Shown piece after piece: positions 10,201-18,618 of a stretch of 57,743 bases of DNA. Source of the stretch: Rhizobiaceae bacterium (lineage in GTDB: Bacteria > Pseudomonadota > Alphaproteobacteria > Rhizobiales > Rhizobiaceae). The stretch covers positions 1 through 57,743 of the forward strand of contig JAEPMD010000024.1 of assembly GCA_017644105.1 (NCBI GenBank), read 5' to 3'. A program made the position numbers and the translations under genes. Position 1 is the first letter of the stretch, and every line of letters begins with the position of its first letter. The notes below the pieces were generated by a model that was not told the origin of the DNA, did no database searches, and saw nothing but the letters and a program-made list of their open reading frames with translations.

Positions 10201-10342
10201 AACGCCGAAAGCAAACCGTGAATCTCGTACAAACTTGGATGCGATTGCCTCTGAGCCAGTATTGACATCAACACAGGCGGGTGATGAACCAACTGACCCT
10301 TCCACTAAAAAGACCGGTTGGTGGCGCCGCGCTTTCAAATAA
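7244..10342 (+). CDS. rne: Ribonuclease E with acidic S1 insertion and C-terminal GWW motif
   Basis: This is the endoribonuclease core of the RNA degradosome. I chose ATG 7244 (MADKMLIDASHEEETRVVVV) because GAGGAG lies 11 bases upstream; an in-frame TTG at 7220 is less likely. The product is 1032 aa. The S1 RNA-binding domain begins near residue 35 and is split by an acidic, low-complexity insertion of roughly 260 residues (about 86-350). The catalytic region shows VDVNSGR and VVIDFIDM with their metal-binding aspartates. The zinc link is CPHCEGRGH. The tail is disordered with arginine-rich blocks near residues 804-817 and 863-882, and it ends KKTGWWRRAFK. In Caulobacter RNase E the terminal GWW binds polynucleotide phosphorylase. 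Confidence 0.97.
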   Translation: MADKMLIDASHEEETRVVVVRGNRIEEFDFESQHKKQLRGNIYLAKVTRVEPSLQAAFVDYGGNRHGFLAFSEIHPDYYQIPLADRQALLEAEAAEAAAADNDEDTTETSPSDVEAKTEIADEDKAPEDTVAADAETEEKPKPKKRRTRRKKAEPVAEAESGKETSGEDVDTAAQAAIESPSEPAETESGPSEATENADPEAEQSSTDDVKPDDKPDTMAAMVETDDEISEPAPEPSDEEPTASNGEEKQKDTATASTTDSEVEATASEETETTAEATSDETQESVNSDETSEEAEEKPKKRRRSRSRKAKKAEPEAIEADTSDADDEDDGNVENIGSDDALEEVPVAPRKTRKQYRIQEVIKRRQILLVQIVKEERGNKGAALTTYMSLAGRYSVLMPNTARGGGISRKITNVQDRKRLKEVARELEVPQGMGVILRTAGASRTKTEIRRDFEYLMRLWENVRNLTLNSTAPCLVYEEGSLIKRSVRDLYNKDIGEVIVSGEEGYREAKDFMKMLMPSHAKVVQPYRGTRPIFVNNGIEAQLDQMMSPQVTLKSGGYLIINQTEALVAVDVNSGRSTRESSIEDTALATNLEAAEEVSRQLRLRDLAGLVVIDFIDMEEKRNNRAVEKRLKDCLKHDRARIQVGRISHFGLLEMSRQRIRASVLESTTAVCPHCEGRGHVRSDSSLALHVLRGIEEQLLKAPRNDVNVRSSSDIALYILNQKRDTLTELEERFGVTISFNVDATISGQDFFVEKGPISTKTAKVDPEQSAVSSYGEADSEMMDTSDEVSLDHHNADNDDEEQPRKKRRRRRRRGRGNSQDNQNNGSENENSDQEQTSQVSENEDADGVEGANEQQLSDDEEARPKKRRRRGKRGGRKNREREENAAEASNSEGVLETVGSNDTDEIVTETASEETQSPEPAAEPEQVVESSASDDTEEKPKKPRRRRTKKTTNDDAIETLKETAPEPDVASSTMAAAATSDETQETPKANRESRTNLDAIASEPVLTSTQAGDEPTDPSTKKTGWWRRAFK

Positions 10343-10360
10343 TTCAGCCAAATTGAGAAT

Positions 10361-10390
10361 AAGCCCAATCCTCGTGATTGGGCTTTTTTT
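10361..10390 (+). terminator. Rho-independent terminator of rne
   Basis: Stem AAGCCCAATC (10361-10370) with GATTGGGCTT (10376-10385), 5-nt loop, then an uninterrupted T-run. It sits 18 bases after the rne stop and just beyond the 3' end of the convergent aminotransferase gene, so it separates the two. Confidence 0.95.
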
Positions 10391-11537
10391 ATGCGAGCCA
10401 GTTTTCCAATCGTTGCACTGCCTTAGCAATCTCTTCTTGAGATCCGGCATAGGAAAATCTCATCGATTTTGATCCGTCTTGCACATCAAAGTCCAAACCA
10501 GGAACCGCAGCGACATGAATGTCTTTGAGCATTTTTTTGGAAAACTCCATACTGTCATTAGAGTGACCGCTCACATCTACATAGGCGTAAAACGCTCCAT
10601 CCATTGGCGAGGCGAGCGGCAGACCAACCTTTGGCAAAGCATCCATTAATAATTCGCGATTTACTTTGTAACCGGCAACCACCTGATCGAGTTCATCTCT
10701 TTCGTTGAGTGCAACTTCAGCCACGATCTGTGACAGTTCAGGTGCTGAAATATACATGCTCTGCGCTAAGCACTCGACCGGACGAATGAGATGTTCTGGC
10801 AAAATCATCCAGCCAATGCGCCAACCCGTCATGCAATAATATTTAGAGAACGAATTAATGATGACCGCATTATTGGTAAAACTAGCGGCTGTGGTCTCTT
10901 GTCCGGCAAATGTTAAACCATGATATATTTCGTCTGAAATAAACACGGTTCCCCTCGCCTCGCACCAATCGGACAAAGCTTTCAGATCCGCTTCACTGGT
11001 TACTGTACCTGTCGGATTGGCGGGACTTGCGAGCAAGACACCATCAATCTTTGCCCCCGTTTCGCGTTCCGCCTCTTCAAGCACGTCAGGTGTCAGCGTA
11101 TAATTTGATTGCGCGCTCAATTGCACTTCCACACAATTTAAGCGCAAAGCTTTGAGAATATTACGATAAGCAGGATAACCGGGTTTTGCGATTGCTATCG
11201 TCGCACCTGCGTCAAATAGCGATAAAAACACCAAATTAAACGCAGCTGAAGAGCCATTTGTGACCATTATGCGACCCGGGTCGACTTCTACGCCATAATA
11301 GTCCTGATAGTGCTTTGATATCGCAATTCGAAGCGAACTAATCCCAACGGCATCAGTATATCCCATGGTTTTAAGATCAAGCTGATGCTTGGCAACTTCA
11401 AGCGCACGCTTTGGTGCTTTGTGTGATGGTTGACCGGTCGCCATTGAGATAACCGGATGGCCATCACTTACCGCTTTGCTCGCAGCAGATAGGACATCCA
11501 TGGCATAAAATGGTTCGACAATATTTTTCGCGCGCAA
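10389..11537 (-). CDS. PLP-dependent class I/II aminotransferase
   Basis: This 382-aa fold-type I aminotransferase is of the aspartate-aminotransferase group. Recognisable features are the N-terminal ISMATGQPSHKAP substrate-loop region, NGSSAAFNLVF (cofactor phosphate loop), ASPANPTGTV (Asn contacting PLP), SDEIYHGLTF (Asp and Tyr of the PLP site) and NSFSKYYCMTGWRIGW with the Schiff-base lysine. Length and motifs indicate a complete cytosolic enzyme. The amino donor and acceptor cannot be inferred from sequence. It stands alone, convergent with rne. Confidence 0.92.
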   Translation of the reverse strand: MRAKNIVEPFYAMDVLSAASKAVSDGHPVISMATGQPSHKAPKRALEVAKHQLDLKTMGYTDAVGISSLRIAISKHYQDYYGVEVDPGRIMVTNGSSAAFNLVFLSLFDAGATIAIAKPGYPAYRNILKALRLNCVEVQLSAQSNYTLTPDVLEEAERETGAKIDGVLLASPANPTGTVTSEADLKALSDWCEARGTVFISDEIYHGLTFAGQETTAASFTNNAVIINSFSKYYCMTGWRIGWMILPEHLIRPVECLAQSMYISAPELSQIVAEVALNERDELDQVVAGYKVNRELLMDALPKVGLPLASPMDGAFYAYVDVSGHSNDSMEFSKKMLKDIHVAAVPGLDFDVQDGSKSMRFSYAGSQEEIAKAVQRLENWLA

Positions 11538-11746
11538 AACAAACCCTCAACTGATAATTTGACACTAGCTCTGCCCGATTTCCCCCACTTTCTCAAGCTA
11601 CAAATCCTTCGATACGCAACCCGCTCACAATAATGTGTACGCGCATATCGCCAATTGGATATTCAGAAACAGAAAAAATGTTATGTTTGAACATATTATG
11701 CTTTATAAGTGGCATATTCGCATCGATGCACAGGATGGAGAACTAA

Positions 11747-13114
11747 GTGCTTCAAGTAAATAGGTTTTATCGGTCGATTTTCGGACTATTGGCCATTTTG
11801 GGTTACTTGCTTTCCACGCAAGTCACAATGGCACAAGGTCGCAAGATCGCAATTGTGCGCGATGCAGAAATTGAATCACTTTTAAAAGACTATGCCAGCC
11901 CAATCTTCCGTGCCGCAGGCTTACAAAGCAAAGGTATTGAGATTGTTCTGGTCAATGATAATAACTTCAACGCCTTTGTTTCAGGTCGCCGGGTATTCAT
12001 CAATACTGGCGCCATTGTACAGGCAACAACACCCAATGAAATAATAGGCGTTATCGCACATGAAGCAGGCCACTTGGCCGGCAATCACCAAGAACGTTTG
12101 CGTGCGCAACTTGATGCGTCGAAAACCTTGGCTATAGTCGGTATGTTGTTGGGTGCAGGCGCGCTTGTGGCTGGATCCACATCCAATGCAAATGGGGCAA
12201 GTTCCGCAGGTGGTGCAATTATAGCCTCCGCTCCGTCGATCGCATCACGCACCATACTCAATTACAAGCGCGGCGAAGAGATCAATGCAGATAATGCGGC
12301 GTTAAAATACCTCAACAAAACAAAACAATCCGCAAATGGAATGCTTATCACCTTCAACCGTTTTGCTCAGGAATTGGCATTAGCTGGCGTGCGTCCTAAT
12401 CCTTATAAATTGAGCCATCCTTTACCGCGAGAGCGCATTAGCCTCTTGGAAAAAGGTGCGAAACAGAGCCAATACTTTAACAAAAAAGACCCTAAAGCAC
12501 TTCAAGCTCGCCACAATATGGTGCGAGCAAAAATCGCCGCATTTGCAGGTGGTCTTCCAGCCATACAAAGATTGTTCAAGTCAGCACCAAATTCGACACC
12601 CGCGCTTTATGGCAGAGCGATTGCATTAGATAATGCCGGACGATCAAGAGATGCGCTTAAAATCCTCAACCAATTGATCAAAAAACAACCTAAAAATGCT
12701 TACCTTTATGAACTCCGGGGTGAAGTCCAATTAAAACTCCGCCAAGCTGATCAAGCGGTAAAATCATTTTCTACAGCTAGTAAATTGGACAAAAGCAAAT
12801 CCGGTTTGATCAAGGCGCGTCTGGGTTTTGCCTATGTTGCAACTGGCAATCGTGCCAATGCTAAAAAGGCTGTTTCAGCTCTGCGTGCAGGTCTACAAGC
12901 AAATCCAAACAATTTTAATGCTTATCGCACATTGTCAAATGCTTATGCGCTTGCGGGCGATATTGGCGAAGCGGAACTTGCCATGGCAGAAGGACATTTC
13001 AGAGCGGGTAACAGCCGCGATGCAAAGATTTTTGCAGGTAGAGCCGCCCAAAAACTTGTCCCCGGCAAACCTAGTTGGCAACGTGCAAAAGATATTTTAA
13101 CCGTCGGTAACTAA
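11747..13114 (+). CDS. M48 family zinc metalloprotease with C-terminal TPR repeats (BepA-like)
   Basis: This is a probable periplasmic or membrane-associated protease. The GTG at 11747 follows GGAG with a 6-base gap. A signal peptide is evident (residues 1-29, ending VTMAQ), followed by the peptidase domain with zinc motif HEAGH near residue 104 and a downstream glutamate in RGEEINADNAA. The C-terminal part (about 270-430) has TPR-like helices (PALYGRAIALDNAGRSRDAL, YLYELRGEVQLKLRQADQAV). The architecture matches BepA/YfgC, which handles outer-membrane protein assembly. A DsbA-like gene follows within 40 bases, suggesting a shared envelope quality-control operon. Confidence 0.93.
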   Translation: MLQVNRFYRSIFGLLAILGYLLSTQVTMAQGRKIAIVRDAEIESLLKDYASPIFRAAGLQSKGIEIVLVNDNNFNAFVSGRRVFINTGAIVQATTPNEIIGVIAHEAGHLAGNHQERLRAQLDASKTLAIVGMLLGAGALVAGSTSNANGASSAGGAIIASAPSIASRTILNYKRGEEINADNAALKYLNKTKQSANGMLITFNRFAQELALAGVRPNPYKLSHPLPRERISLLEKGAKQSQYFNKKDPKALQARHNMVRAKIAAFAGGLPAIQRLFKSAPNSTPALYGRAIALDNAGRSRDALKILNQLIKKQPKNAYLYELRGEVQLKLRQADQAVKSFSTASKLDKSKSGLIKARLGFAYVATGNRANAKKAVSALRAGLQANPNNFNAYRTLSNAYALAGDIGEAELAMAEGHFRAGNSRDAKIFAGRAAQKLVPGKPSWQRAKDILTVGN

Positions 13115-13153
13115 TCTGATATGACGGAACACCGAATTCACAAGGATTTTTCA

Positions 13154-13912
13154 ATGCGCATTTTTCTCATCAAACTAATAACCTCGATAGTCGTCAGTTT
13201 TACTGCGATATCTAATGTTTATGCCCTCGATGTCTTGGAAAAAGAGGAGATTGGGAAATTCATCCGCGAATATTTAATTGAAAATCCCGAAATCATTGCT
13301 GAAGCGCAAGCCGCATTGGAACTTCGCCTTGCCGAGCAAGAAAAAATCCGTACGCGCGAAATGATCGCCGGCATGTCAGATCGTCTCTATAAATCCGAAG
13401 GTGATGTGATTATCGGAAATCCAGATGCGGATGTAACAATTGTTGAATTCTTTGACTACAATTGCGGTTTCTGTAAACGTGCGATGAACGACATGCAGGA
13501 AATTGTGTCCCTGGATCCAAATGTGAAATTTATTTTGAAGGAATTCCCAATCCTTGGTGAAGAATCCCTAGAAGCTGCGCGCGTAAGCATGGCGGTCGCA
13601 AAAATAGCTCCTGAAAAAGGTGCGGACTTCCATATGGCTCTTCTTGGCGGCGGTGGTCGTGCAGGAAAAGACAAAGCCATGAAAGTCGCAGAAGATCTGG
13701 GTGTCGATATTCCATCGCTTACGACTGCGCTCGAAGATGATACCCTGCTTGACCCTGTCAGCGTGACTTACCGGCTCGCACAAGAACTGGGCATTAATGG
13801 TACACCATCTTATGTGGTGGGTAATGAGGCCGTTTACGGTGCTGTTGGCGTGACAGAATTACTGCTCAAGGTCAAAAACTTGCGACAGTGTGGCGAGACT
13901 ACCTGCTCTTAA
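13154..13912 (+). CDS. DsbA/Com1-like periplasmic thiol-disulfide oxidoreductase
   Basis: This is a thioredoxin-fold protein that makes or isomerises disulfides in the periplasm. ATG 13154 is preferred over 13121: it has AAGGA 7 bases upstream and begins directly with a signal peptide (MRIFLIKLITSIVVSF, cleavage near VYA). A helical stretch at about residues 25-70 resembles the dimerisation arm of Com1/ScsC-like proteins. The active site is CGFC at about residue 104 in FFDYNCGFCKRAM. The cis-proline loop is GINGTPSYVVGN. It is 252 aa and complete. Two further C-terminal cysteines (LRQCGETTC) are unusual and could form a second disulfide. Confidence 0.92.
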   Translation: MRIFLIKLITSIVVSFTAISNVYALDVLEKEEIGKFIREYLIENPEIIAEAQAALELRLAEQEKIRTREMIAGMSDRLYKSEGDVIIGNPDADVTIVEFFDYNCGFCKRAMNDMQEIVSLDPNVKFILKEFPILGEESLEAARVSMAVAKIAPEKGADFHMALLGGGGRAGKDKAMKVAEDLGVDIPSLTTALEDDTLLDPVSVTYRLAQELGINGTPSYVVGNEAVYGAVGVTELLLKVKNLRQCGETTCS

Positions 13913-14129
13913 TCGTTTCCACATTAACTATGCTTTGAAAAACAGGATGAGAGATTCGTCCTGTTATGAGACAATGCTGGCAACCATTTTCTAACGAATT
14001 TTGTCTACAGAGCGCATACAAACTGTAGATGTGCGGATAAATCGGGACAAAAGTAACGTCTTTGTGACAAAACGCTTTGATTCCTGCTTTGACGCAGGTA
14101 TAGGGACGACAAGAGTTTTACAGGGCAAA

Positions 14130-14573
14130 ATGATGTCAAATAAAGTATTCGTTCTTAACGGACCTAACTTGAATATGTTGGGAAAACGAGAACCAGGAAT
14201 TTATGGTGATATTACACTCGATTCCATCGCGCAATTGTGTCGCGAAAAAGGGAATGCTTTAGATTTTGAAATTGATTTCAGACAGACAAATCATGAAGGC
14301 ACCCTGGTCGATTGGTTACATGAAGCTAATGACGATGTGCTCGGCGTTGTTCTCAATGCAGGCGCCTATACACACACTTCAGTCGCACTTCACGATGCCA
14401 TCCGCTCTATCTTGACACCGGTGATCGAAATACACATTTCAAATGTACACGCGCGTGAAGAATTCCGTCACACATCGATGATTGCTTCCGCATCCAAGGG
14501 TGTGATTTGCGGTTTCGGTCCCAATAGTTATACTCTGGCGATCCAAGCAATCGCCGACATTCGTAATTCGTAA
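14130..14573 (+). CDS. aroQ: 3-dehydroquinate dehydratase, type II
   Basis: This enzyme dehydrates 3-dehydroquinate to 3-dehydroshikimate in aromatic amino acid synthesis. The family is 145-150 aa; starting at 14130 (AGGG just upstream; 14133 is also possible) gives 147 aa, so the longer open frame from 14001 is an artefact. Visible motifs are VLNGPNLNMLGKREPGIYG (flexible lid with the catalytic Tyr and Arg), RQTNHEGTLVDWLH, LNAGAYTHTSVAL (active-site Asn and His) and EIHISNVHAREEFRH. It is followed by accB after 16 bases, the order seen widely in alphaproteobacteria. Confidence 0.96.
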   Translation: MMSNKVFVLNGPNLNMLGKREPGIYGDITLDSIAQLCREKGNALDFEIDFRQTNHEGTLVDWLHEANDDVLGVVLNAGAYTHTSVALHDAIRSILTPVIEIHISNVHAREEFRHTSMIASASKGVICGFGPNSYTLAIQAIADIRNS

Positions 14574-14589
14574 ATAAAAGGCAATTCCA

Positions 14590-15072
14590 ATGACAGCAAA
14601 AAAGAAGAATATCGACCAATCATTGGTCCGCGATTTGGCAAATATTCTAAACGAAACTGATTTGACAGAGATTGAAGTCGAGCAGGATGATTTTCGTGTG
14701 CGCGTCTCTCGCGCAACAACAGCAGCAACGCAAGTCGTTGCGGCGCCAGCGCCAGCACCAGTTGCGGCGGCACCGGCACCTGTGACAATGAACATCAATA
14801 ACGAAGCGCCTACGCCAGCACCGGCAGCGGCAGCAAGTAGTGCAGCAGAACCTTCACCAATGGTTGGAACGGCTTACTTAGCACCATCACCTGATTCAGA
14901 TCCATTTGTGACAGTTGGTCAGGCCGTTAAAGAAGGTCAGACAATACTGATCATCGAAGCCATGAAAACCATGAACCAAATTCCTGCAACAAAATCAGGT
15001 AAGGTAACAGAGATCTTGGTTGAAGACGGCCAGCCTGTTGAGTTTGGTGACCCATTAGTCGTTATCGAATAG
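14590..15072 (+). CDS. accB: Biotin carboxyl carrier protein of acetyl-CoA carboxylase
   Basis: This protein carries the biotin that shuttles CO2 from AccC to the carboxyltransferase in the first step of fatty acid synthesis. The 160-aa protein has an N-terminal helical region that binds AccC, an Ala/Pro-rich flexible linker (about residues 48-85) and a C-terminal biotinyl domain. The biotinylated lysine is in [13 protein letters not shown] near residue 126. It is co-transcribed with aroQ and accC. Confidence 0.97.
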   Translation: MTAKKKNIDQSLVRDLANILNETDLTEIEVEQDDFRVRVSRATTAATQVVAAPAPAPVAAAPAPVTMNINNEAPTPAPAAAASSAAEPSPMVGTAYLAPSPDSDPFVTVGQAVKEGQTILIIEAMKTMNQIPATKSGKVTEILVEDGQPVEFGDPLVVIE

Positions 15073-15088
15073 TTGAGGACGAACGAAC

Positions 15089-16432
15089 ATGTTTTCAAAA
15101 GTCCTTATAGCGAACCGCGGCGAAATTGCCTTGCGCGTGCTTCGCGCTTGTAAAGAGCTTGGCATTCAAACCGTCGCTGTGCACTCTACAGCAGATGCAA
15201 ATGCCATGCATGTCCGCCTCGCAGACGAAAGTGTGTGTATTGGACCGCCAGCGTCTCGCGATAGTTATCTGAACATTCATCAGATTGTTGCAGCTTGCGA
15301 AATCACTGGCGCTGAGGCTGTTCATCCCGGATATGGCTTCCTTTCAGAAAACGCCAAATTTGCCGAAATATTAGAAGCACATGACATTGTGTTTATCGGA
15401 CCAACATCCGACCACATCAATATCATGGGTGACAAGATCACCGCGAAATCAACGGCTGAAGAACTTGGCATTCCTGTGGTTCCTGGTTCACCTGGCGAAG
15501 TGAAAACCGAAGCCGATGCGAAGAAAATCGCAAATGATATCGGTTATCCAGTGATTATCAAAGCAACAGCTGGTGGCGGTGGCCGCGGTATGAAGGTTGC
15601 GAATGATGATTCAGAACTTTCCATTGCTTTGTCTACAGCTCGTACGGAAGCTGGCGCAGCATTCGGCAACGAAGCAGTTTACATAGAAAAATATCTCGCT
15701 AAACCGCGTCACATTGAGATCCAGGTGCTTGGCGATGGCAAAGGTGGCGCAATCCACCTTGGTGAACGCGATTGTTCGTTACAGCGTCGTCACCAAAAGG
15801 TCTGGGAGGAAGCCAATTCCCCTGCCCTTAACGTCGAACAGCGTATGAAAATTGGTGAAACTTGTGCTGAAGCCATGCGCAAGCTCAATTATCGTGGCGC
15901 CGGTACGATCGAATTCTTGTATGAGAATGGCGAGTTCTATTTCATCGAAATGAACACACGCTTGCAGGTCGAACACCCGATTACCGAAGCTATTACCGGC
16001 ATTGACCTAGTGAACGAGCAAATTCGTATCGCTTCTGGCGCGCCGATCTCTGTTAAACAAGAAGATATCAGCTTTACAGGGCATGCAATCGAATGTCGGA
16101 TCAATGCTGAAGATTCAAAAACATTTGTACCCTCGCCGGGTACCATCACGCATTATCACCCGCCTGGTGGCTTGGGCGTGCGTGTGGATTCTGGTGTATA
16201 TCAGGGGTATAAAATCCCACCATACTATGATAGTCTCATTGGTAAGCTCATTGTTCATGGTCGCACCCGTAATGAATGTATGATGCGTTTACGCAGAGCT
16301 ATTGACGAATTTGTCGTGGACGGTGTTAATACGACAATTCCGTTATTTAGTAAATTGCTCGAAAACCAAGATATTGTGAATGGCGATTACGACATTCACT
16401 GGCTTGAAAAGTTTCTTGCAAAAGACGAGTAA
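15089..16432 (+). CDS. accC: Acetyl-CoA carboxylase, biotin carboxylase subunit
   Basis: This ATP-grasp enzyme carboxylates AccB-biotin using bicarbonate. The 447-aa protein has the usual domains: an N-terminal fold with KVLIANRGEIALRVLRAC, an ATP-grasp domain with the glycine-rich loop KATAGGGGRGMKV, and the catalytic segment EFLYENGEFYFIEMNTRLQVEHPITE. The C-terminal lid region contains GHAIECRINAED. It starts 16 bases after accB and is followed by a strong terminator. Confidence 0.98.
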   Translation: MFSKVLIANRGEIALRVLRACKELGIQTVAVHSTADANAMHVRLADESVCIGPPASRDSYLNIHQIVAACEITGAEAVHPGYGFLSENAKFAEILEAHDIVFIGPTSDHINIMGDKITAKSTAEELGIPVVPGSPGEVKTEADAKKIANDIGYPVIIKATAGGGGRGMKVANDDSELSIALSTARTEAGAAFGNEAVYIEKYLAKPRHIEIQVLGDGKGGAIHLGERDCSLQRRHQKVWEEANSPALNVEQRMKIGETCAEAMRKLNYRGAGTIEFLYENGEFYFIEMNTRLQVEHPITEAITGIDLVNEQIRIASGAPISVKQEDISFTGHAIECRINAEDSKTFVPSPGTITHYHPPGGLGVRVDSGVYQGYKIPPYYDSLIGKLIVHGRTRNECMMRLRRAIDEFVVDGVNTTIPLFSKLLENQDIVNGDYDIHWLEKFLAKDE

Positions 16433-16450
16433 ACGCCGAGCTATCATTAT

Positions 16451-16482
16451 AAAAAAGGCCGGATATATTCCGGCCTTTTTTA
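16451..16482 (+). terminator. Rho-independent terminator after accC
   Basis: Stem GGCCGGA (16457-16463) with TCCGGCC (16469-16475) around a 5-nt loop, extended by an A-run on the left and a T-run on the right. It ends the aroQ-accBC operon. Confidence 0.95.
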
Positions 16483-16526
16483 ATTGTATAATAGAGTTTT
16501 GAAATCGCAGTGAATAATCTCAAACA

Positions 16527-17171
16527 ATGACAAGACAGTCCGATAAATTGATGCTGACACCGCAGATTTTGCTCAAAGCATATTCTTGTGGCTTGTTTCC
16601 AATGTCAGAATCTGCAGATGACCCAGAACTGTTTTGGGTGGACCCAGAAGTGCGCGGCATCATTCCGCTTGATCAATTTCACACACCCCGCAGCTTAAAA
16701 AAGGTCATAAATCGAGGTGTATTTGACATCAGGGTCAACACGGCTTTCGGGCAGGTTATGAGAGAATGTGCTAAGGCAACAGATGATCGCCCGTCAACTT
16801 GGATCAATGATACCATCTTAAAACTCTATGAAGAACTTCATGAAACGGGCCATGCTCATTCCGTAGAAGCGTGGCAAGACGGCAAATTGGTTGGTGGTCT
16901 TTATGGCGTATCGCTTGGTTCGGCATTCTTTGGAGAGAGCATGTTTTCGCGCGCGACCGATGCCTCAAAAGTTTGTTTAGCTTTTCTTGTTAAACACATG
17001 ATAAAAAAAAGCTTTACGCTATTAGATACACAGTTTACAACTGATCATCTCATGCGATTTGGAGCCATCGATATCCCCAGAGATGAATACGCAATACATC
17101 TCAGCAAAGCGATGGAAGTCATGTCCATCCCTTTCTATACACAAGCGGATGTCGATGAAATGCTAAGCTGA
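16527..17171 (+). CDS. aat: Leucyl/phenylalanyl-tRNA-protein transferase
   Basis: This enzyme attaches Leu or Phe from tRNA to N-terminal Arg or Lys of proteins, creating an N-end-rule degradation signal read by ClpS-ClpAP. The 214-aa sequence shows the family landmarks: [68 protein letters not shown], and [16 protein letters not shown]. It follows accC after a terminator. Its last 9 bases overlap the 3' end of the convergent AraC-type gene. Confidence 0.97.
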   Translation: MTRQSDKLMLTPQILLKAYSCGLFPMSESADDPELFWVDPEVRGIIPLDQFHTPRSLKKVINRGVFDIRVNTAFGQVMRECAKATDDRPSTWINDTILKLYEELHETGHAHSVEAWQDGKLVGGLYGVSLGSAFFGESMFSRATDASKVCLAFLVKHMIKKSFTLLDTQFTTDHLMRFGAIDIPRDEYAIHLSKAMEVMSIPFYTQADVDEMLS

Positions 17172-17909
17172 GTTGCGAATAGCACTCGGATTAACCCCAA
17201 AAGCCTGTTTAAACGCATGATTAAGCGCTTCTGGCGAGTTATAACAATATCTATGCGCGACTTCCTGAACACGGTCACCGCGAGATAAATCCTGGCGTGC
17301 GAGGGTCAAACGCCATTTTCGGATATAAGCAGCAGGCGTCTCGCCAACCTTGTCTTTAAAGATCTCAGAGAAACGACTGATGGAAAGCCCTGCGATCTCA
17401 GCCAACTCTTCATTGGACCACATTTTACCAGGCGCATCATGCACGGCCACAATAGCGCGGGACAATCGTTTATCTGCAAGACCGCCTAGAAGACTAATGC
17501 TGGTCGCACCCTGTTGAATTTGCTTGCGCAACAATCCAACAACCAAGATCTCGCTCAGCCGGCTTAGAACCGAACTCGAACCGCAACGCGGGGCGTTATA
17601 TTCTGTCAGCAACAATTCGATAAGCGGACGAATATCGCTGTCGCCGTCAATTTCTAATTTCACCAATTCATTGAGCGCAGCAAAAAAGGGATTGCTCTCG
17701 CCACCCCAAGATACATGCGCTGAAAAAGACACATCTGTTGCATCACAAACCGGATCAAGTTTATGCCCTTTAGGTGTAAGAAAAAGCCATTTTGGCCATT
17801 CATTATCTTTGCAATGAACGATCACAAAGTTCGCTTGCTCAAAACTCGTTGGCGACACTTTTAATTCAAACCGTTCCATAAGTGCAGATAGACGATCTAG
17901 CGACGACAT
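17163..17909 (-). CDS. AraC-family transcriptional regulator
   Basis: This 248-aa protein has an N-terminal sensory half of the cupin_6 (AraC-type effector-binding) kind and a C-terminal double helix-turn-helix: [24 protein letters not shown], then [33 protein letters not shown]. It is divergent from the peroxiredoxin-like gene with about 90 bases between the start codons, so it most likely controls that gene. The effector is unknown. Confidence 0.9.
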   Translation of the reverse strand: MSSLDRLSALMERFELKVSPTSFEQANFVIVHCKDNEWPKWLFLTPKGHKLDPVCDATDVSFSAHVSWGGESNPFFAALNELVKLEIDGDSDIRPLIELLLTEYNAPRCGSSSVLSRLSEILVVGLLRKQIQQGATSISLLGGLADKRLSRAIVAVHDAPGKMWSNEELAEIAGLSISRFSEIFKDKVGETPAAYIRKWRLTLARQDLSRGDRVQEVAHRYCYNSPEALNHAFKQAFGVNPSAIRNSA

Positions 17910-17996
17910 TTCAGTATTTCCTATCAGTTTTTTCGCATAATTCTTATATTAATTGGTATATAGTACGGTTCAATGTTAAACACAAGGACTTTAGAA

Positions 17997-18533
17997 ATGC
18001 TTATACCACGCAAAAAAACACCTTCATTGACGCTTCCTACGCTCAACCATGGTGAATTTGATCTGAGCAGCGAAAATAGCGAACGCGGAACAATCATCTG
18101 CTTTTATCGTGGTCTTCATTGCCCGATCTGCGCCAACTATCTGACAGAATTGGAAAAACGCGTTGATGATTTCGCCGAACGTGGTGTCGCAACCATCGCT
18201 GTAAGCTCTGACGGTCAGGAACGCGCACAAGCCATGGCAGACAAGATCAATGCCGACAAATTGCGCTTTGCTTATGATCTTGAGCTATCAAAGGCGAAAG
18301 AATGGGGTCTTTATATCTCAACATCTCGCGGCAAAACATCGATTGGTATCGAAGAACCAGCACTTTTCTCAGAGCCCGACCTATTCATGGTGACACCTGA
18401 GCAAACCCTTTATTACGGTTCAGTTCAAACAATGCCGTTCTCCCGTCCACATTTTTCTGAGCTTGTTGGCGCATTAGATTTTGCCATTGCCAACAACTAT
18501 CCCGCACGCGGCGAATACACAGACGCTGTTTAA
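17997..18533 (+). CDS. AhpC/TSA-type peroxiredoxin-like protein
   Basis: This is a thioredoxin-fold protein with the redoxin motif FYRGLHCPICANYL near residues 36-49, where the first Cys matches the peroxidatic cysteine and the second makes a CxxC pair. The start at 17997 has AAGGA 8 bases upstream, while ATG 17973 lacks a site; from 17997 the protein is 178 aa. It probably reduces organic peroxides or thiols, but a substrate is not evident. The divergent AraC regulator suggests inducible expression. Confidence 0.85.
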   Translation: MLIPRKKTPSLTLPTLNHGEFDLSSENSERGTIICFYRGLHCPICANYLTELEKRVDDFAERGVATIAVSSDGQERAQAMADKINADKLRFAYDLELSKAKEWGLYISTSRGKTSIGIEEPALFSEPDLFMVTPEQTLYYGSVQTMPFSRPHFSELVGALDFAIANNYPARGEYTDAV

Positions 18534-18550
18534 GCCCAACAGCGGCTGTG

Positions 18551-18578
18551 TGCCAGAGGGTTTTCGGTTCCTCTGGCA
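18551..18578. terminator. Stem-loop between the peroxiredoxin-like gene and the GST pseudogene
   Basis: A perfect 9-bp inverted repeat, TGCCAGAGG (18551-18559) with CCTCTGGCA (18570-18578), surrounds a 10-nt loop. It lies between two convergent genes and lacks a long T-run, so it may be a weak two-way terminator. Confidence 0.6.
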
Positions 18579-18618
18579 ACATTTATACCTCTGCGATCTT
18601 CACACGATAATTTGAGAG

